DNA of 64,000 nt from NCBI GenBank assembly GCA_030220185.1, contig JASPKZ010003415.1, positions 124,001 to 188,000 on the forward strand, given 5' to 3'. Each line of letters opens with the position of its first letter. The first letter of the stretch is position 1. The notes under the pieces are model-generated. The model did not search any database. It saw only the letters and a list, made by a program, of their open reading frames with translations, and was not told where the DNA came from. Shown here one piece after another: positions 45,301 through 59,600 of this stretch. Position numbers and translations under genes: made by a program. Origin of the DNA: Diploptera punctata. Its lineage: Eukaryota; Arthropoda; Insecta; Blattodea; Blaberidae.

Positions 45301-48300
45301 AGAAGAACTGCTCCAGCATGTCAAGATATGTGGTACCACGAACAGTTTTCTCGGCGAAGAAAAACGGTCCAATGACCTTATTATGTGACAAACTGCACCA
45401 AACATTCATCTTCGGACTATCACGAACATGCTCTTGAATAGCGTGAGGATTCTCCGATCCCCAGATCCGCACATTATGCCGGTTTACCTTGCCTGACAAA
45501 TGGAAAGTGGCTTCGTCCGAGAAGAAAATCTTGGTCATGAAGTCAGGATCAGCGCCGAGACGGTCCAGCATCGTATTGGCGAATTCCACTCGTTTCGGCA
45601 TGTCATTCGGCTCCAGACGTTGCACTAACTGCACTTTATATGCGTGCAGTTTGAGGCGTTTGTGGACAATCCGTTGTAATGTCGATTTTGGTATTTGAAG
45701 TTCCCGCGAAGCTCTTCTTAATGACTTCCGGGGGCTTCGCTCAAATGCGGCTTGAACATTTGCTACCATTTCATCGGATGCTCTGCGACCACCACCATGC
45801 TTCTTCAACACAGATCCTGTAGCTAATAATGTATCACGCCACTTCTTTATGCTTCTAGCAGTTGGAGCATCACGGTTAAACACACGCCGGAACTCCCTTT
45901 GAACTCTAATGATTGATTTAAACTCCGCATACCACAAAACAGCTTGCGCTTTCATCTGCGGAGTCGCCATTTTCACAAACAATTAAATCTAAGAACGAGA
46001 AACGTATCTTTGTGCCATCTACCGACAGGATTCGAAACTTGGTGAGTTTTTCTGTACTATGAACGTTGTTTTAAGTTTCTATCTTCAACCGTTTGCCAGT
46101 AACAAGCAATTGAAATTAGGTCCATTCGAGCGGTCCACCCTTGTATTACAATACAAAAATTTAAGCACCTCACACACTGTGGCCGCAGAAATCAGTAACG
46201 AATCTGCAAACTACACATTTGTTTCTTGCTACATGCAATTCTCGCAACCAATAGAATATTATCTAATAGAGTTAAGGAACATCTGCAACGAGCACGACAA
46301 CAAGAAAATTATAATAGGAACTGATTCAAATGCAAAGTCGCCTCTCTGGGGTTCCCGTGTATTAGATGAATCAGGCTCCACATTGGAAAACTTCATTGCG
46401 GAAATGAAAAAATGGGAATCTACAACGACGATAACCAAGGGCCTCCTATATTCATGGTGACAGATCCTCGTTCATCGATGTAACTGACAATAACAAGGGT
46501 GGGAGGACAGCTACAAAGATGGATATTGCGCCCTGACATCACACTCTCCAGCCATATGATTATTCAATTCGAATTATCGTATCAGCGACATAGAGAAGAA
46601 CAGAAAACGCCACCTCCAAGATACAATCTCTCCAGAGCAAACTGGGAAGAATACAATACTCAATTGCAAACAAATGTTGACAATCTTCTACAAATCCACA
46701 ATAGACAGGATATCTTTTAATACACAAAGGAATTACATAAAACCATCCAAAGAGCAGCAGATATGAGCATACCAATTCATCCAAGTACCAGGCGGAGAGT
46801 GATGTGGTGGACAAATACGCTCATTGACCTGAATAGAATGACATACACCGCACGTAAGGACTACCAAGTGCAGACAACAGGGACAGAAGAGACCGCGAAG
46901 AGGCTTATAACACAATCAGAAGAATAAAAACAATCGCACTCAAAGCCACTAAAAAGGAGAGTTGGCGAGACTATGTGACCCAACAAGCCTCTACCAACCA
47001 ATGGGGTCTAGCATATAAACTCCAAGCGCAAAAACAACTGCCAATACAAGTTCTATCTGCAATCAGGCTCCCTACAGGTTACGCTCAGTCATGGACCGAA
47101 TCTGCTGAACACCTAATGACATCACTAATCCGAACTGATAATCCCGCTACAGATACCGAGCAGCAAACTATAATAAGAAACAATTCTGAGGTAGTACCAG
47201 ATAGAGCAGAAACTGGAGATATCGATAGATCTAGAAATTGCCTGAGATCAAATGAAAGACAAAAAAAAGCGCCTGGTATACACAACAGCAGGGACGAACT
47301 GGTGAAAAAAGGATGGACACACATAAAAGATGGGCTATTACAATTATGCAATGCTTGCTTGAGACCGTTGTTTTCCCTCATGTATGGAACGAAGCACAAG
47401 TAAAGTTATTATTAAAAGTTGAAAATAGAGACCCGATCAACACTAAATCGTACAGACGAATACACACGAGGAAATTGGTATAAAGGCACTAACGTTTAGT
47501 GGTAAAGCAACCCGAAATATTTATGCAAATGCCGTATGTGAGTCATAAATAACATATAATTATCTAGAACATAATTTCATACAGGTCTCCACATTTTGTA
47601 TTTATTATATACGTAAATATTACGTAAAAACTAAGAACACGCTCTCCTAGGGGTGGAAATCGGTATAAAGGCAGGTCAACCTCTGGCTCTTACACAGACA
47701 TAAATGTAAACAAACACTGCAGGTACATGGAGAAGACGTGTCCGAGAGCATCGTTCATCAGTTACAAATCAGTAGTGCGTACAATGCCGCATGAAAAGCC
47801 TCTATCAAATGAAGAGAAAGCAAGAGTTAGTACCTGGAAGTAAATGGGCCTTTCCAATAGACAAATAGCTACGAAATTGGGATGTTCAAGATGTGTCATT
47901 GATAAGTGTGTCAAACTGGGCTCACAATATAGAAAAACGGGAAGAATGGACGGACAAGAAAATTGTCTGAGCGCACTAAACGTCTCATTTTACCACTAAA
48001 GCAAAAGGTAAGTGTATGTTATCTTCTCAAATCCAGGCTGATTTGAAGTTGTCATTAACAGACAGATGATTAAGACAAATTCTGTCAAAAGACAAGAACC
48101 TAAAATTAAAAAAGAAGTCTTAGTAAACTACCTCTGAACAATGCACATAAGAAAGCTAGAATGACTTTTGCTGAAGAACACATGTCCTGGATCTCAGAAT
48201 GGAATAAAATAATATTCAGTGACAAGAAGTTTAATCTGGACGGGCCTGATGGCTTTCAGTATTACTGGCACGACCTCCGTACTGAAGAGCGAGTTAGAAT

Positions 48301-51300
48301 GAGTAGAAACTTTGATGGTGGAAGCGTTATGATTTGGGCAGCATTCTACTTTAAAGGAAGATCAAAACTGGCATGGATACGCACCAAGACTAATTCTGAG
48401 TCCTACACTGAGAAGCTTCTGGAGTCCGAAATGATACAAATATATGAGGAATTTGGCGAAGATCTAAATTTTCACCAAGATAATGCTTTCATTCACGTGT
48501 CTGCCAAATCAAAGGAGTGGTTCAGGAAAAAAGAAATACCTCTTTTGACGTGGCCAGCCAGAACTCTTGATTTAAACCCGACTGAGAACTTATGGGGGAT
48601 CCTGGCAAAACGTGTGTATCGCAATGGACGGCAGTTTGGGACAATGACTGAGCTGAAAAGTGCTATTCGGGAAGAGTGGGCTTCAATCTCAGTGGAAGAA
48701 ATAAACACCCTCATCAAGTCAATGCCAAAGAGAATCTTCTAAGTAATTAACAACAATGGAGGTTTAACTAAATTTTAGGACTTTGTTGTAAACATTGTTC
48801 TCGTTGTTTTTGGTTTAATCTGTGAAATACACAAAGTGCCTTTATACTAATTTCCACCCATATGTGGGAGTGGTTTCAATTTTTATGTACATTTTTGGAC
48901 GAAAATAGACCATTAATTTTGACATTATTTGTGTCATGTTTTATACTCAATCACTTCCTAAGTTAAGATAGAAAAATTCCAATGAAAGAGTAAATAAACT
49001 TGTGTTCACACTTCTAACAAGTGCCTTTATACCAATTTCCTCCCCTATATGTCTTCTCCTAGTCCTAGGCAAGCTATACGAAAGGATTCTGCGAAAGCAA
49101 TTGCAGCCCACACTCGAATATGGTGCGTCGAATAACCAGTACTGCTTCGAGCAAGGATGTGGCACTGAAGATGCTATCACAGCCCTCTTCGTCACAGTGG
49201 AAAACTGCGTCGAAAAGCTAGTGATGGGAATCTTCATAGATTTCGAAGGAGCATTCGACACAATCTGGTGGCCAAGTATACTTACCGCCCTCCAGAGAAG
49301 AAATTGCCCTTCAAATCTGTACAAAGCAGCAAAAGACTACTTCAGAGGTCGAGCTGTAAACCTGATCGATAACAACAACCAAATCCGAAAACATATTACC
49401 GTAGGTTGTACCCAAGGATCAGTTCTGGGCCCCAGTTTCTGGAATCTGGTAATGGACGATCTGCTCAACAATATAGAAGCAACCCAAAATGCATTATCAA
49501 TAGCATACGCAGACGACTTAGTGAGGATCATTTCTGGACAGTCCAGAAGACAACTGGAAGAACTCTCCCAAATAGTCTTACAGCATCTCCAACAACGGGC
49601 TAGCTTACACAAGCTAACCACATCTCCCGATAAAACCATGGGAATGGTTCTCAAAGGACATCTGAATGAACAACGCCCGCCAACCGTGAGAATTGGAAAC
49701 CGCAATCTCCGCTTCACACAAGAACACAAGTACCTAGGAGTAACTCTCCAAAGCAGAATGCGAGTCGACCAGCACATCAACAATGTCACCAACACGACGA
49801 GAAACCTATTCCACGGATTGGCACCGCTTGGAGGTCAAAACTGGGGATATGGAGCAATAAATTACCTAGCGCTCTACAATATATTGTTCCAACAAATTTG
49901 CGGATAAGCAGTACATGGCTGGGCCCGCAAGTTAACCACACTTCAAAAGAAGAAGCTACCTTCTGCCCAACGCCAAGTCTTCATAAAAGAGTTACAAAAG
50001 CTACAAAACGGTGTGTGGGGTTTGCCTGCCAGTGATCGCAGTAATCCTACCTATCGATCTGTATATAATAATAATAATAATAATAATAGCTTTATTTTAC
50101 CTGGCAGAGTTAAGGCCTTAAGGCCTTGTCTACCACTCAACCAGGTTTAAAAAAAATACACAAAAGAAAAGTCTTAAATCTAAAGTACAATATATATATA
50201 TATATATATAAACGATTACAAGTTATGAATACAATACAATTAATATTTATAATGTATTTTGATTTACTCTAAATTTAACGAATTAAATATATAATATGTA
50301 CAAGATATATAAAAAGAACGAGGAAAAGATTAATGACATAGTATAAAATTAAATAAATAGAGAAAAATTAATTATTAGACAACAGGTAACTGTATAAGCG
50401 TGACTTAAAGGTGCCAAGTGTACGGCAACCCCTGATATCTTGAGGAAGGAGATTCCAGGAGCGGGCAGAGGCTACTGTGAAGGAAGTAGAATAGGAGGAA
50501 GTGCTATGAAGAGGGATTGTTAGCAGACTGCTATCTTGTGACATAGTGTCAATATTGTGGTAAGAGGATAACTTCTCAAATCTGGACGCCAGGTAAGTAG
50601 GGATGTAGGAATTCAGAAGCTTGAAAAGTAGTGAAAGAGAGTGCAATTTACGTCTGTCAGTAAGACGGAGCCAAGAAAGGTTATTAAAGTGTTCGGAAAT
50701 ATGGTCATAACGGCGGATATTGAAAATGAATCGAATGCAAGCATTATGAACACGCTGCAGTCTCTGCGACAAGGCATAGTTTAGATCATTATATATAATG
50801 TCACAATAATCGAAGTGTGGTAACACAAGATTCTGCACTAGGATTTGTTTTAACGAAACTGGGAGAAAATTCTTTAAACGTCTAAGATAATGTAAGATGG
50901 AGAAAGTCTTTTTACATATGTGTTTCACTTGTGTTTGCCAGGTTAAATTTGCGTCTAGATGTAGTCCAAGATCTATTACTGAAGAAGAATAAGGGATAAT
51001 TATATTATTTATAGTAATGTTTGGAAGTGTAGATATGTCAAAGGTTGTAAGCAGTCTTTGTTGTCCCATTAGAATTACTTGTGACTTGTTAGGATTTAGA
51101 TTCAGACCGATACTTGAAGACCAGTTAAAGATGGATATGAGATCGTCATTCATTTTCATCAAGCTGTTATAGAGAGAATGAGGAGGTGAATGTAGGTAAA
51201 TTTGGAGATCATCAGCATAGAGGTGATAACGGCAGTGCTTTAGTACAGTTGGCAAATCATTTATGTAGATTGAGAAAAGAAGAGGTCCGAGAACACTGCC

Positions 51301-53567
51301 CTGGGGGACTCCAGCCGGCACGTTAAGCCAAGTCGAAGATCTAGAGTTTAATGAAACGTATTGTTGACGACCGTGCAGGTATGAGTCGAACCAGGATACA
51401 GCGCTGTCAGACAAATGTAGGTGCTTGAGCTTTATCATAAGTAAGTCGTGGTCTACTGTGTCAAAAGCTTTGCTGAAGTCAAGTAAGGTTAAAGGAGTCA
51501 ATTGACGTCTGTCCACGGCTTCACGAATATCTTCGGTAATTTTGCAAAGCTGTGGTTGTGCTATGACCAGATCTAAAGCCGGATTGATAAGGATCAAGGA
51601 GGTGATTTTCTTGGAGATAATCAGTCATTTGCTTATGTACAATATATTCCAGGGCTTTAGATAATGTCGGAAGGATGCTAATCGGTCGGAAGTCATTACA
51701 GTTAGTAGGTGTACTTATTTTTGGTATAGGCCGAACTCTAGACTGTTTCCACACAATAGGGAAGATAGAAGTTATAAGGGAAGCATTGAAAATATGAGTC
51801 ACTGTGGGTAGTATAATGTCAATGATTTTATTTAGCATTAAAATGCTGATGTTATCTGTTCCTTGCGCATTGGATTTAATCCGCTTGAGTGCTTTTTTAA
51901 CGTCTATAGGCGAAATGTCGTAAAAGTAAAATTTATCTCTTCCGATACTAGTCGGCTGTGATCACGCCAGACTTATATCAGACACCTGAAACATGGACGC
52001 ATAACATACGAATTTTTGCCTAACATCAAGGAAAGGCTAACGAAAACTTGGATCCAACCAAGTCACCATATCACGCAACTCCTGAGCGGCCACGGCTCTT
52101 TCAAAGCCAAACTCCATGAAAGAGGCCTCACACGAACGCCTCATTGCGATTCCTTCGGCCCCGAGCGGGCCACTATAAACCATGTTCTGTACGCATGCAT
52201 CAAATATGAGGTCAGACACGAACGGACTTACGTGAAGGCTGCACTAAACGGTGATATGAACTGGCCGCCTCCTCTACGGGATTGGACAGAAAAACAGCCA
52301 TATCAAGCAGTGAGAATGTCCGTCGGATGGGTCCTTACTCAACGCCAAGAGGAAGACATCCGCAGACAAAGAAGAAGGGATTAGATGTAATCTAGCAATA
52401 AGTTAGTTGTAAGTTAGTAAATTAAGTATTAGTTTTAACACAACACCATGTAAATATTACTAGATTAGGTGGTAGATTTAAGACTTAGGTTAAGGATTAA
52501 TATGTAAACATAACTCTATATAAGTAGTATTAAGAATAAACACCCGAAACTTGTATCCAGAAAATGAACATAATAAAAACAGCAGAGAGTAATTAATGAT
52601 AAGAGCAGACCTGGGGATATTGGCATTAAGCCCGAAGAAACCCAGGGGGATGGTGGTGGGTCTCTTAATAAAAAAAATAAAATAAAAAGTTCGTTTGAGA
52701 GAAGAATATGGAATCAAACAGAGTTATTTAGTTGTTGCTATATCAGTTGCACCAATGGATAATTTGCATTGACCTTACAATGGTCGGCTTCCTTCTTGGG
52801 TAGCAACATGGCTATATCAAGTATCCCTGCTTTTTGTGTATGTGGGACAGCAGAGTTCGTAGGAAGCATTGAGTGCAGTCAAATAGGCCGCAAAGATCTG
52901 ACCTGAAACCTGATGAACCAAACATTGTAATTCCACTTCTGCATATGAAATTGGGTCTCATGAAGCAATTCGGTAAAGCTTTTCCAATTGAAGGAGGCTG
53001 TTTCAAGTATCTCTTTTCGGCATTTCCTAGTCTATCATTTGAAAAGAAAAAAGGCCAATATCTATATATTTGATGGTCCACAGATTCGGCAGCTTGTTAA
53101 AGATGAACACTTTTTCGGAACATTGTCAGAAATTCATAATAATTCTTCGTTGACATTCAAAACTATTGTTAAAGACTTTCTTGGAAATATACATGCACAG
53201 AATTACACCAAAATTGTCCAGCACCTCTTAGTGAGTTTATACTAGGTTGCGACATGAGCATGAAGTTGAATTCTTGCTATCTTCCCGGAAAATGTTAGTG
53301 CAGTCAATGATGAACAGAGTGAGCGATCCACCAAGATTTGAAGGTCATGGAAGAACGATACTAAGGTAGATGTGATGTACATATGATGGCTGACTATTTT
53401 TGGAACATCAAGCAAGAATGTCAACAGATTAAACAGTCCCGACAAAGCTATAAGCTAAAATTTGTACCTTAATATGTATAATTGGCGTTCGATACAAAAA
53501 ACCAACTATTTTTATGAACACAACCTTTACACTACATATTATACAATTCACACTATTATAGCATTTT

Positions 53568-53619
<52 letters not shown>

Positions 53620-56600
53620 TATATATATATATATATTTTATTTATTATTTAGAAACAGTATATTTTGTAATTTTTACCTATTTTTTATATGCACAAATTG
53701 TATGATTTTTTATGGTACGTGTAGCTTAAAAAGTTGACATGATAGACAAAAACCTCGGTTATTTTTGGATCCAGAGGCCAAACATTAGTTCAAAACAAGT
53801 CACAGTTGTAAGTCAACAAAATTGCTGTTCCGCAGTCTTATTGGCTCAATCATACCTTACATTCAGTCATATTTTCCGTACAATACGATGTGCCTAAGAA
53901 TAATGTTTATATCGGAAATAATGTCGTGTACAATTCAGTCACGTGGCGGTTAAAAGTAGCACCACCGTTCCCGAATAGACCGTGTCGTCGAAGTAATACC
54001 TTATGCAAGTTTGTTTACAGTACTACTGGAACTTAACTCGGTTTTGGTATAGTCTGTTATTTACTCGTAGTTCAACACAAATTATGAATGAAAAGTAACA
54101 TCGCATACGTCTAATACGAATAGCATTATAATGCAGCAAGTACTCGGCTCATTCTTCTATTTACGTTTTCACCTCAAAATTATTAAACTGAAAGTATAAA
54201 AATCAGTAATTATTTTAGTTGTATTATAAGGATGCAAAACATGGCCGCTTGCTTTAAGGGAACATAAAAGATTGCGAGTATTCAAGAATACAATTCTTAG
54301 GAAAATGTTCGGACTAAAGAGAGACAAACAGATAGGGGAATGAAGAAAACTATATAATAGTGAGCTATATGATTGTTATATGAAACTAGGTGTAATAAGA
54401 ACATTTAAGTCTAGTAGACTGGGATAGTCAGAACATGTGGCGCGAATGAGGAATGGAAGAGGGGCAAGGGAAAGAGATGTTGCTCCTTATAGACAGGCCA
54501 ACAATGAGATGGCAGAATAACATTAGCCATGATTTGTAGGATTGTGAATTATTCAAGGAATTATTGGAAAACATTAGATCAGGAAAGGGTGATGTCCACG
54601 CGACCATTAATCTGTAGTTTCCATAGTGACAGTAAGTTAGTTACCTTTATGCAACATTAGACACACTATTCATCTAGTTTCTATGTAAATGCAGAACAGG
54701 AACTAGATCGGATAGTAATTAGTTCAGAGCTACCAGAAAACGTAAATTTTAATATAAATATTGCCGATGTACTAATCAGAGTTGTATTTATATTTGAAGA
54801 CTTCATATTTCTGAATCTGTTCTTATAAAATGTATTATTGAGAACGTATTGAAATTTTCTCTCTCTTTATACGTTCCATTTCCCCATTATAGAGACTTTT
54901 AGTCTACGTGCCCCACGTCACCCGGGGTAAAAACTTATGTTAGGTAAATAACATTAAGAATAAATAAAAAAAAACAACTGAATTATATAGCAGCCAAAGC
55001 CTATCATAATAGCTTGAGGCAGTTGAAGCGGTATGTTTGCAAGCAGATATTGGATTAGTAATGTTAGAATCCCAGTCCTGTTTTATACAGATGATTTAAT
55101 TATATGTTCCAAGACAATCAAGGGATTGCAAAGAGGTCTTGACCTACTGGAAATATACTGTAGGAATTGGGGATTGACTGTAAATGTTAGTAAGACAAAA
55201 ACAATGACCTTTAAAAATGGGACGGTTTATGGTAGAACAGAGGAATGGAAATACAGAGATCAAGTACTTCAAAACGTGAAACATTTAGAATATCTTGGTA
55301 CGACGTTGAAAATGAACGGAAAGTGGAAAAAACATATTGATATAGCATTATTTAAAGGGAGAGGACAACTTAACAGTGTACTCGGTATTCTGGGTCGAGT
55401 GCCATATATTCCAGTCAGCACATTAGAAAAAATGTATGGAGCTATGGTCAGGCCAGTTATGCACTATGGTAGTGAGATTTGGGGTTTCCAAAGAACGGAA
55501 ATACTAAATAAGGTATATACGCATTTTCTAAAGTATATTACAGGACTTAGTAAGGCCGTTTCTAACTGTGGAATTTTATATGAATTCGGGTCATTCCAGG
55601 ACGACATTAACTGTAAAATTCGTGTACTCAAATACTGGTTGCGAGTAATCCAAGGTGCACAAACAATGCTTAGAGCAATTTGTTACGACCACCAAATTAA
55701 AAATATAGATGTTAAATTTTGGGCAGACGACACTAGGAGAGAACTCCAAAAGATTGGGATGGGCTGGATATGGGAAAAAGGGACTGAAAATCACAAGAAC
55801 GTGTGGAGAAAAATAAGGAGGAGGTACTTAGATATAAACCAACAAGATACTTTCGCCGAATGTACTGGAAAACGCTCACTGTGTTTACAAAGAGACCTAA
55901 AACACGTCTGGGGAAAAGAATCGTATATACTCAACCTAGAATTTAAGGAGAGATCAGGGCTTGCTTGGTTTAGGCTAGGGGCATGGAAATTTCTAAAAAT
56001 TAGCGACGATCACGATAAGCGAATATGTCCAATGTGCGGGAACTTTGAAGATGAGATACATATATTATGAAAATGTAATGATTTAGAATATTGGAGACGT
56101 CAGTTATTACCGGAAAGATTTCTAAATTCAAATCGGGAAAGATTGGCATGCTACGAATTATTGATAAATCCAAAAAATTGGATAAACCTCGGTAAATTTC
56201 TGGACAAAACGCGAAAAATAAGGACAACACTCATTCATGAATAAATATATGTTACCAAAATGCAATACCATTAATTATTAACAATTATATATAAATTAAT
56301 TAGTGTATAATGCTGTTGTGTTATTATTTAATTGTAATATTAATGTGTTTTCTTTATGTAATTGTAATGTTAATGTTTTTTTTAGTGTATAATGCTATTG
56401 TGTTATTACTTAATTGTAATATTATTGTGTTTTCTTTATGTAATTGTAATGTTAATGTTTTTAGTGTATAATGCTATTGTGTTATTATTTAATTGTAATA
56501 TTATTATTGTGTTTTCTTTATGTAATTGTAATGTTATTGCTGTTTTTGTTGTTTATTTTTCTTTACACTAGTACCAATTATTACTTTATTGTAACGGACT

Positions 56601-59600
56601 GTCAACAGCACGTACGGCTTACTGCCCGTGCGACCCATATTTGTAAATAATATTGTAAATATCTTACTTTTTGTCTAATAAAGTCCTACTACTACTATTA
56701 AAGTAGTAATCAACAAATTTGTTAGTAATTGATATAGGTATAGGAGTACTCATACTGATTAATTATTTTAACTCAATTTTACAGTTTGCGGGTAACTGTA
56801 AATTAAAGAGAGAGTTTTTCTACAGGTGCAAATAATGTACCTGAGTACGAGGGTTGTTCAATAAAGGGTGATATTTTTTGCAATTTACTTTTATTAATCT
56901 TCAGAATTTTGATGGCTCTTCTCAAAGTATTCTCCTTTCAATGCAACACGCTTTTCCCAGTGTTTCTGCCAGTTAGAAGAGACATGTTGGAAACTATTTC
57001 AGACAGGTCCTTCAAACCGACCTCCGCCTAAACTACTCTTTCCAAATATGGAAAACGACACCGGCGAAGGTGTTTCTCCAAGTCAGGGAATAAAAAAATA
57101 TCACTCCGGACTAAATCCGGAATATAGGGATGGTGAGAGACAAACTTCACTTTTATATTCAGCAATATTTGCGATAAGAGCCCTCGCATTACCATGTGAA
57201 ATATCTGGTTTTCTGTCACCAACATGAAGATGACACCCAGTGAAGTTTTCAAGATTTCAGAAAGTGATCCTAACAGGGGAACTGTCATTCTTCGCATGCC
57301 GTAACGAAACCTCGAAATTTCTCCCAGAGGAACGTCGTTATTTACTAAGGCCGTGACTAATATATATTATCTGCCGATTGTAACTGCAAGGCACTAAAAT
57401 ACAGCGTCAAATATCTCAATCAAACTACAGGAAATTAATACAACTTCTAACTGGAAGGATTGGATAACCCTCACTACCTGCCGTTTGCGCAGCACCAGCC
57501 TCACTCCACCTGCTCTAACTCGAGCAGAGATGCCCATCTACTATGCACAGCGGGTTTTAATTTCTGGATTCTGGCTTCTATTTCTATGCCTTGCAGTTAA
57601 AAAGGCACTTTGTTTATTCTCGTGGCCTTGGTATATCACAATGTTTCGCTGGGAGAAATATCAAGTTAGGTTTCGGCCAGCAATTGTTGACAGTTCGCTT
57701 ATAAGTTATTCGTCGATCCCTCTCACGATGTTTGAAAATGTCTTTCATGAAAACAGTAACTGGAGCCCGGGTCCACCTCTTTTGGAATTGTCTTCTCTTC
57801 TTCTTCTACTTCCTTTCCAGGATTAGGTCAATGCGACCTGTTCCGGTCTCAAGTCCGTCGTTTCCTTGGCCGTCCCAAATATCTTTTTCCATGTGGTTTG
57901 TAGGCGTTCATCATTTTGGGTAATCTTGTATTGTCCATTCTGAACTGTTCTTTCCATTGGTATTTGTGCTCGAGTTTATCGAGTATTGAAAATATCTCCA
58001 ATTCATTTCTTATTGATTCATTGTGTAATCTATCCATGCGTGTACATCCTTTTACGGATCTTAAAAAATTCATTTCAGTGGCTTGAATGTGTGAGATATC
58101 TTTTTTTTGTAAGTACCCAAGATTCAGATCCATATAAAAGAACAGTAACAGCCATAATTTTATAAAACCTGAGCTGAGTTTCTCTTCGAGTCTTTCGGAG
58201 GGTTCCTCTTATGGTGCCACATATCATTTGATATCGGTTTAATTTATTGTGTATATCCCAAACGTAGCTGTATGTTATATCTGAACCAAGATAATTAAAG
58301 TGCGCTATCTGTTCTATTATTTCATTATTGATTACTATTTTTGCTCTGACTGGCACTTTGTCCTGAAAAGCCATCATTTTAGTTTTTGAAGTTGAGACTT
58401 TGAGATTATAATAGTCCTAATTGATTCAACATGTAAATGGCTCTTTGTAAATCATCCTTTGACTTTTGTATAATTACCAGATCGTCTGCATACATTAAAA
58501 TATTCGTATACATTTCCTTATTAATATTGTCTTCTCCCTTCAAAAAAATTATATATTATTTCAGCTGTGATGTGGGAAGAACAAACTCTCCATATGCCTC
58601 CTGTAACATTGAATAGCACCAGCAGAAGATTTTTGAGAAGGAAGTAGAATTCCAAAACAGCGGCGTTAATAAGATGTTAGTTTATGCTGATGGAATAGTA
58701 TTACTGGGGTTAAAATGCTCCACTCTATTGAGTAACACTAAGAAACTGGGACTGGAAGTAAACATCAATAAAACTAAATATGTGGTAGAAATGCGTTATA
58801 TAATGGAAATGAAAAGTCAATGACAAATGAGGAAACTTTTGAAGAAATGGCTGAATTCGAATACCTAACTAACTAAATAACTAACTCACTCACTGGCACT
58901 ATCGAACCCGTAGGTTCATGACCGCGCGGACATAAGCTCTCCATACATCCTATCCTGAGCTAATGTTTTTAATCATTCCCTGTATAATCGACTTCCCTCA
59001 AATCATAGTTCATGTTATTCTCCCACCTAATGTTATTCTATCAACTGGGCGTTTTCCCTCTGGTTTTCCTACAAGAAGGTTCCATGCCCGTCTTTCATTC
59101 CCATTCGTGCCACATGTCCTGCCCATCGCAGTCTATGAGACTTAACTGTTATTATATCTGGCTTCCTATGAAGACCATGTAGTTGACTGTTATGTAGACT
59201 TCTCCACCCACCTGTCTGTTCATCTGTCTTTGGTCCAAAAATTGTCCTAAGAAAAATTGTCCTAAGAATTCTAGGAACAACAATTACAAACAGGAATGAG
59301 ATGCTCAAGGAAATTAAACATAGACCCAATTTTAGAACTACATGCTCTTATACATTCGAGGAACTCGTTTTCCCAACTTCTCTTAAAATCATTGAACTAA
59401 AAATAAATAAAACAGTTATTTTCCTAGTTATACGGTTGCGAAACATCGATTGTTATTTTAAGGGAGGATGATAGATTACGAGTGTTTGATAATAAAGCTC
59501 TTAGGAAAGTTTTGGACCAGAGAATTGATCACACAGGTGAATGGAGGAGGCTGCTAAACAGTGAGTTACATGCTCTTTATGGGAAACAAGATATAATAAG

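Larger units (their letters stand above)
50063..51954 (-). mobile_element. LINE-J copy 2, antisense inside the R1-like LINE
   Basis: 3' tail (AAT)n with AGCTTTATTTTACCTGGCAG at 50066-50106. Starts near 51950 just before the RT (DVKKALKRIKSNAQGTDNIS). One frameshift near 51560; otherwise the RT is open, so it is younger than the copy at 12945. Confidence 0.88.
44600..52688 (+). mobile_element. R1-like LINE, split into four pieces by three later insertions
   Basis: Pieces 44600-44816, 46144-47462, 49048-50062 and 51955-52688 translate in order as one LINE ORF2: endonuclease, RT, C-terminal Cys/His domain, then a 3'UTR ending in an A-rich tail near 52665-52688. Removing the DD41D mariner, the Tc3-like element and the antisense LINE-J rejoins codons at each boundary. 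R1/LOA group is inferred from TDSNAKSPLWGS and C-terminal INHVLYAC features. The host ORF itself has frameshifts. Confidence 0.85.

Noticed and set aside
46059..46143. Start of the 133-aa ORF (MNVVLSFYLQPF...) as a gene start
   Set aside because: The first ~28 codons are mariner TIR sequence; the coding part begins at the mariner boundary.
49002..49047. N terminus MFTLLTSAFIP of the R1-like RT ORF
   Set aside because: These codons are the right end of the Tc3-like element, not LINE sequence.
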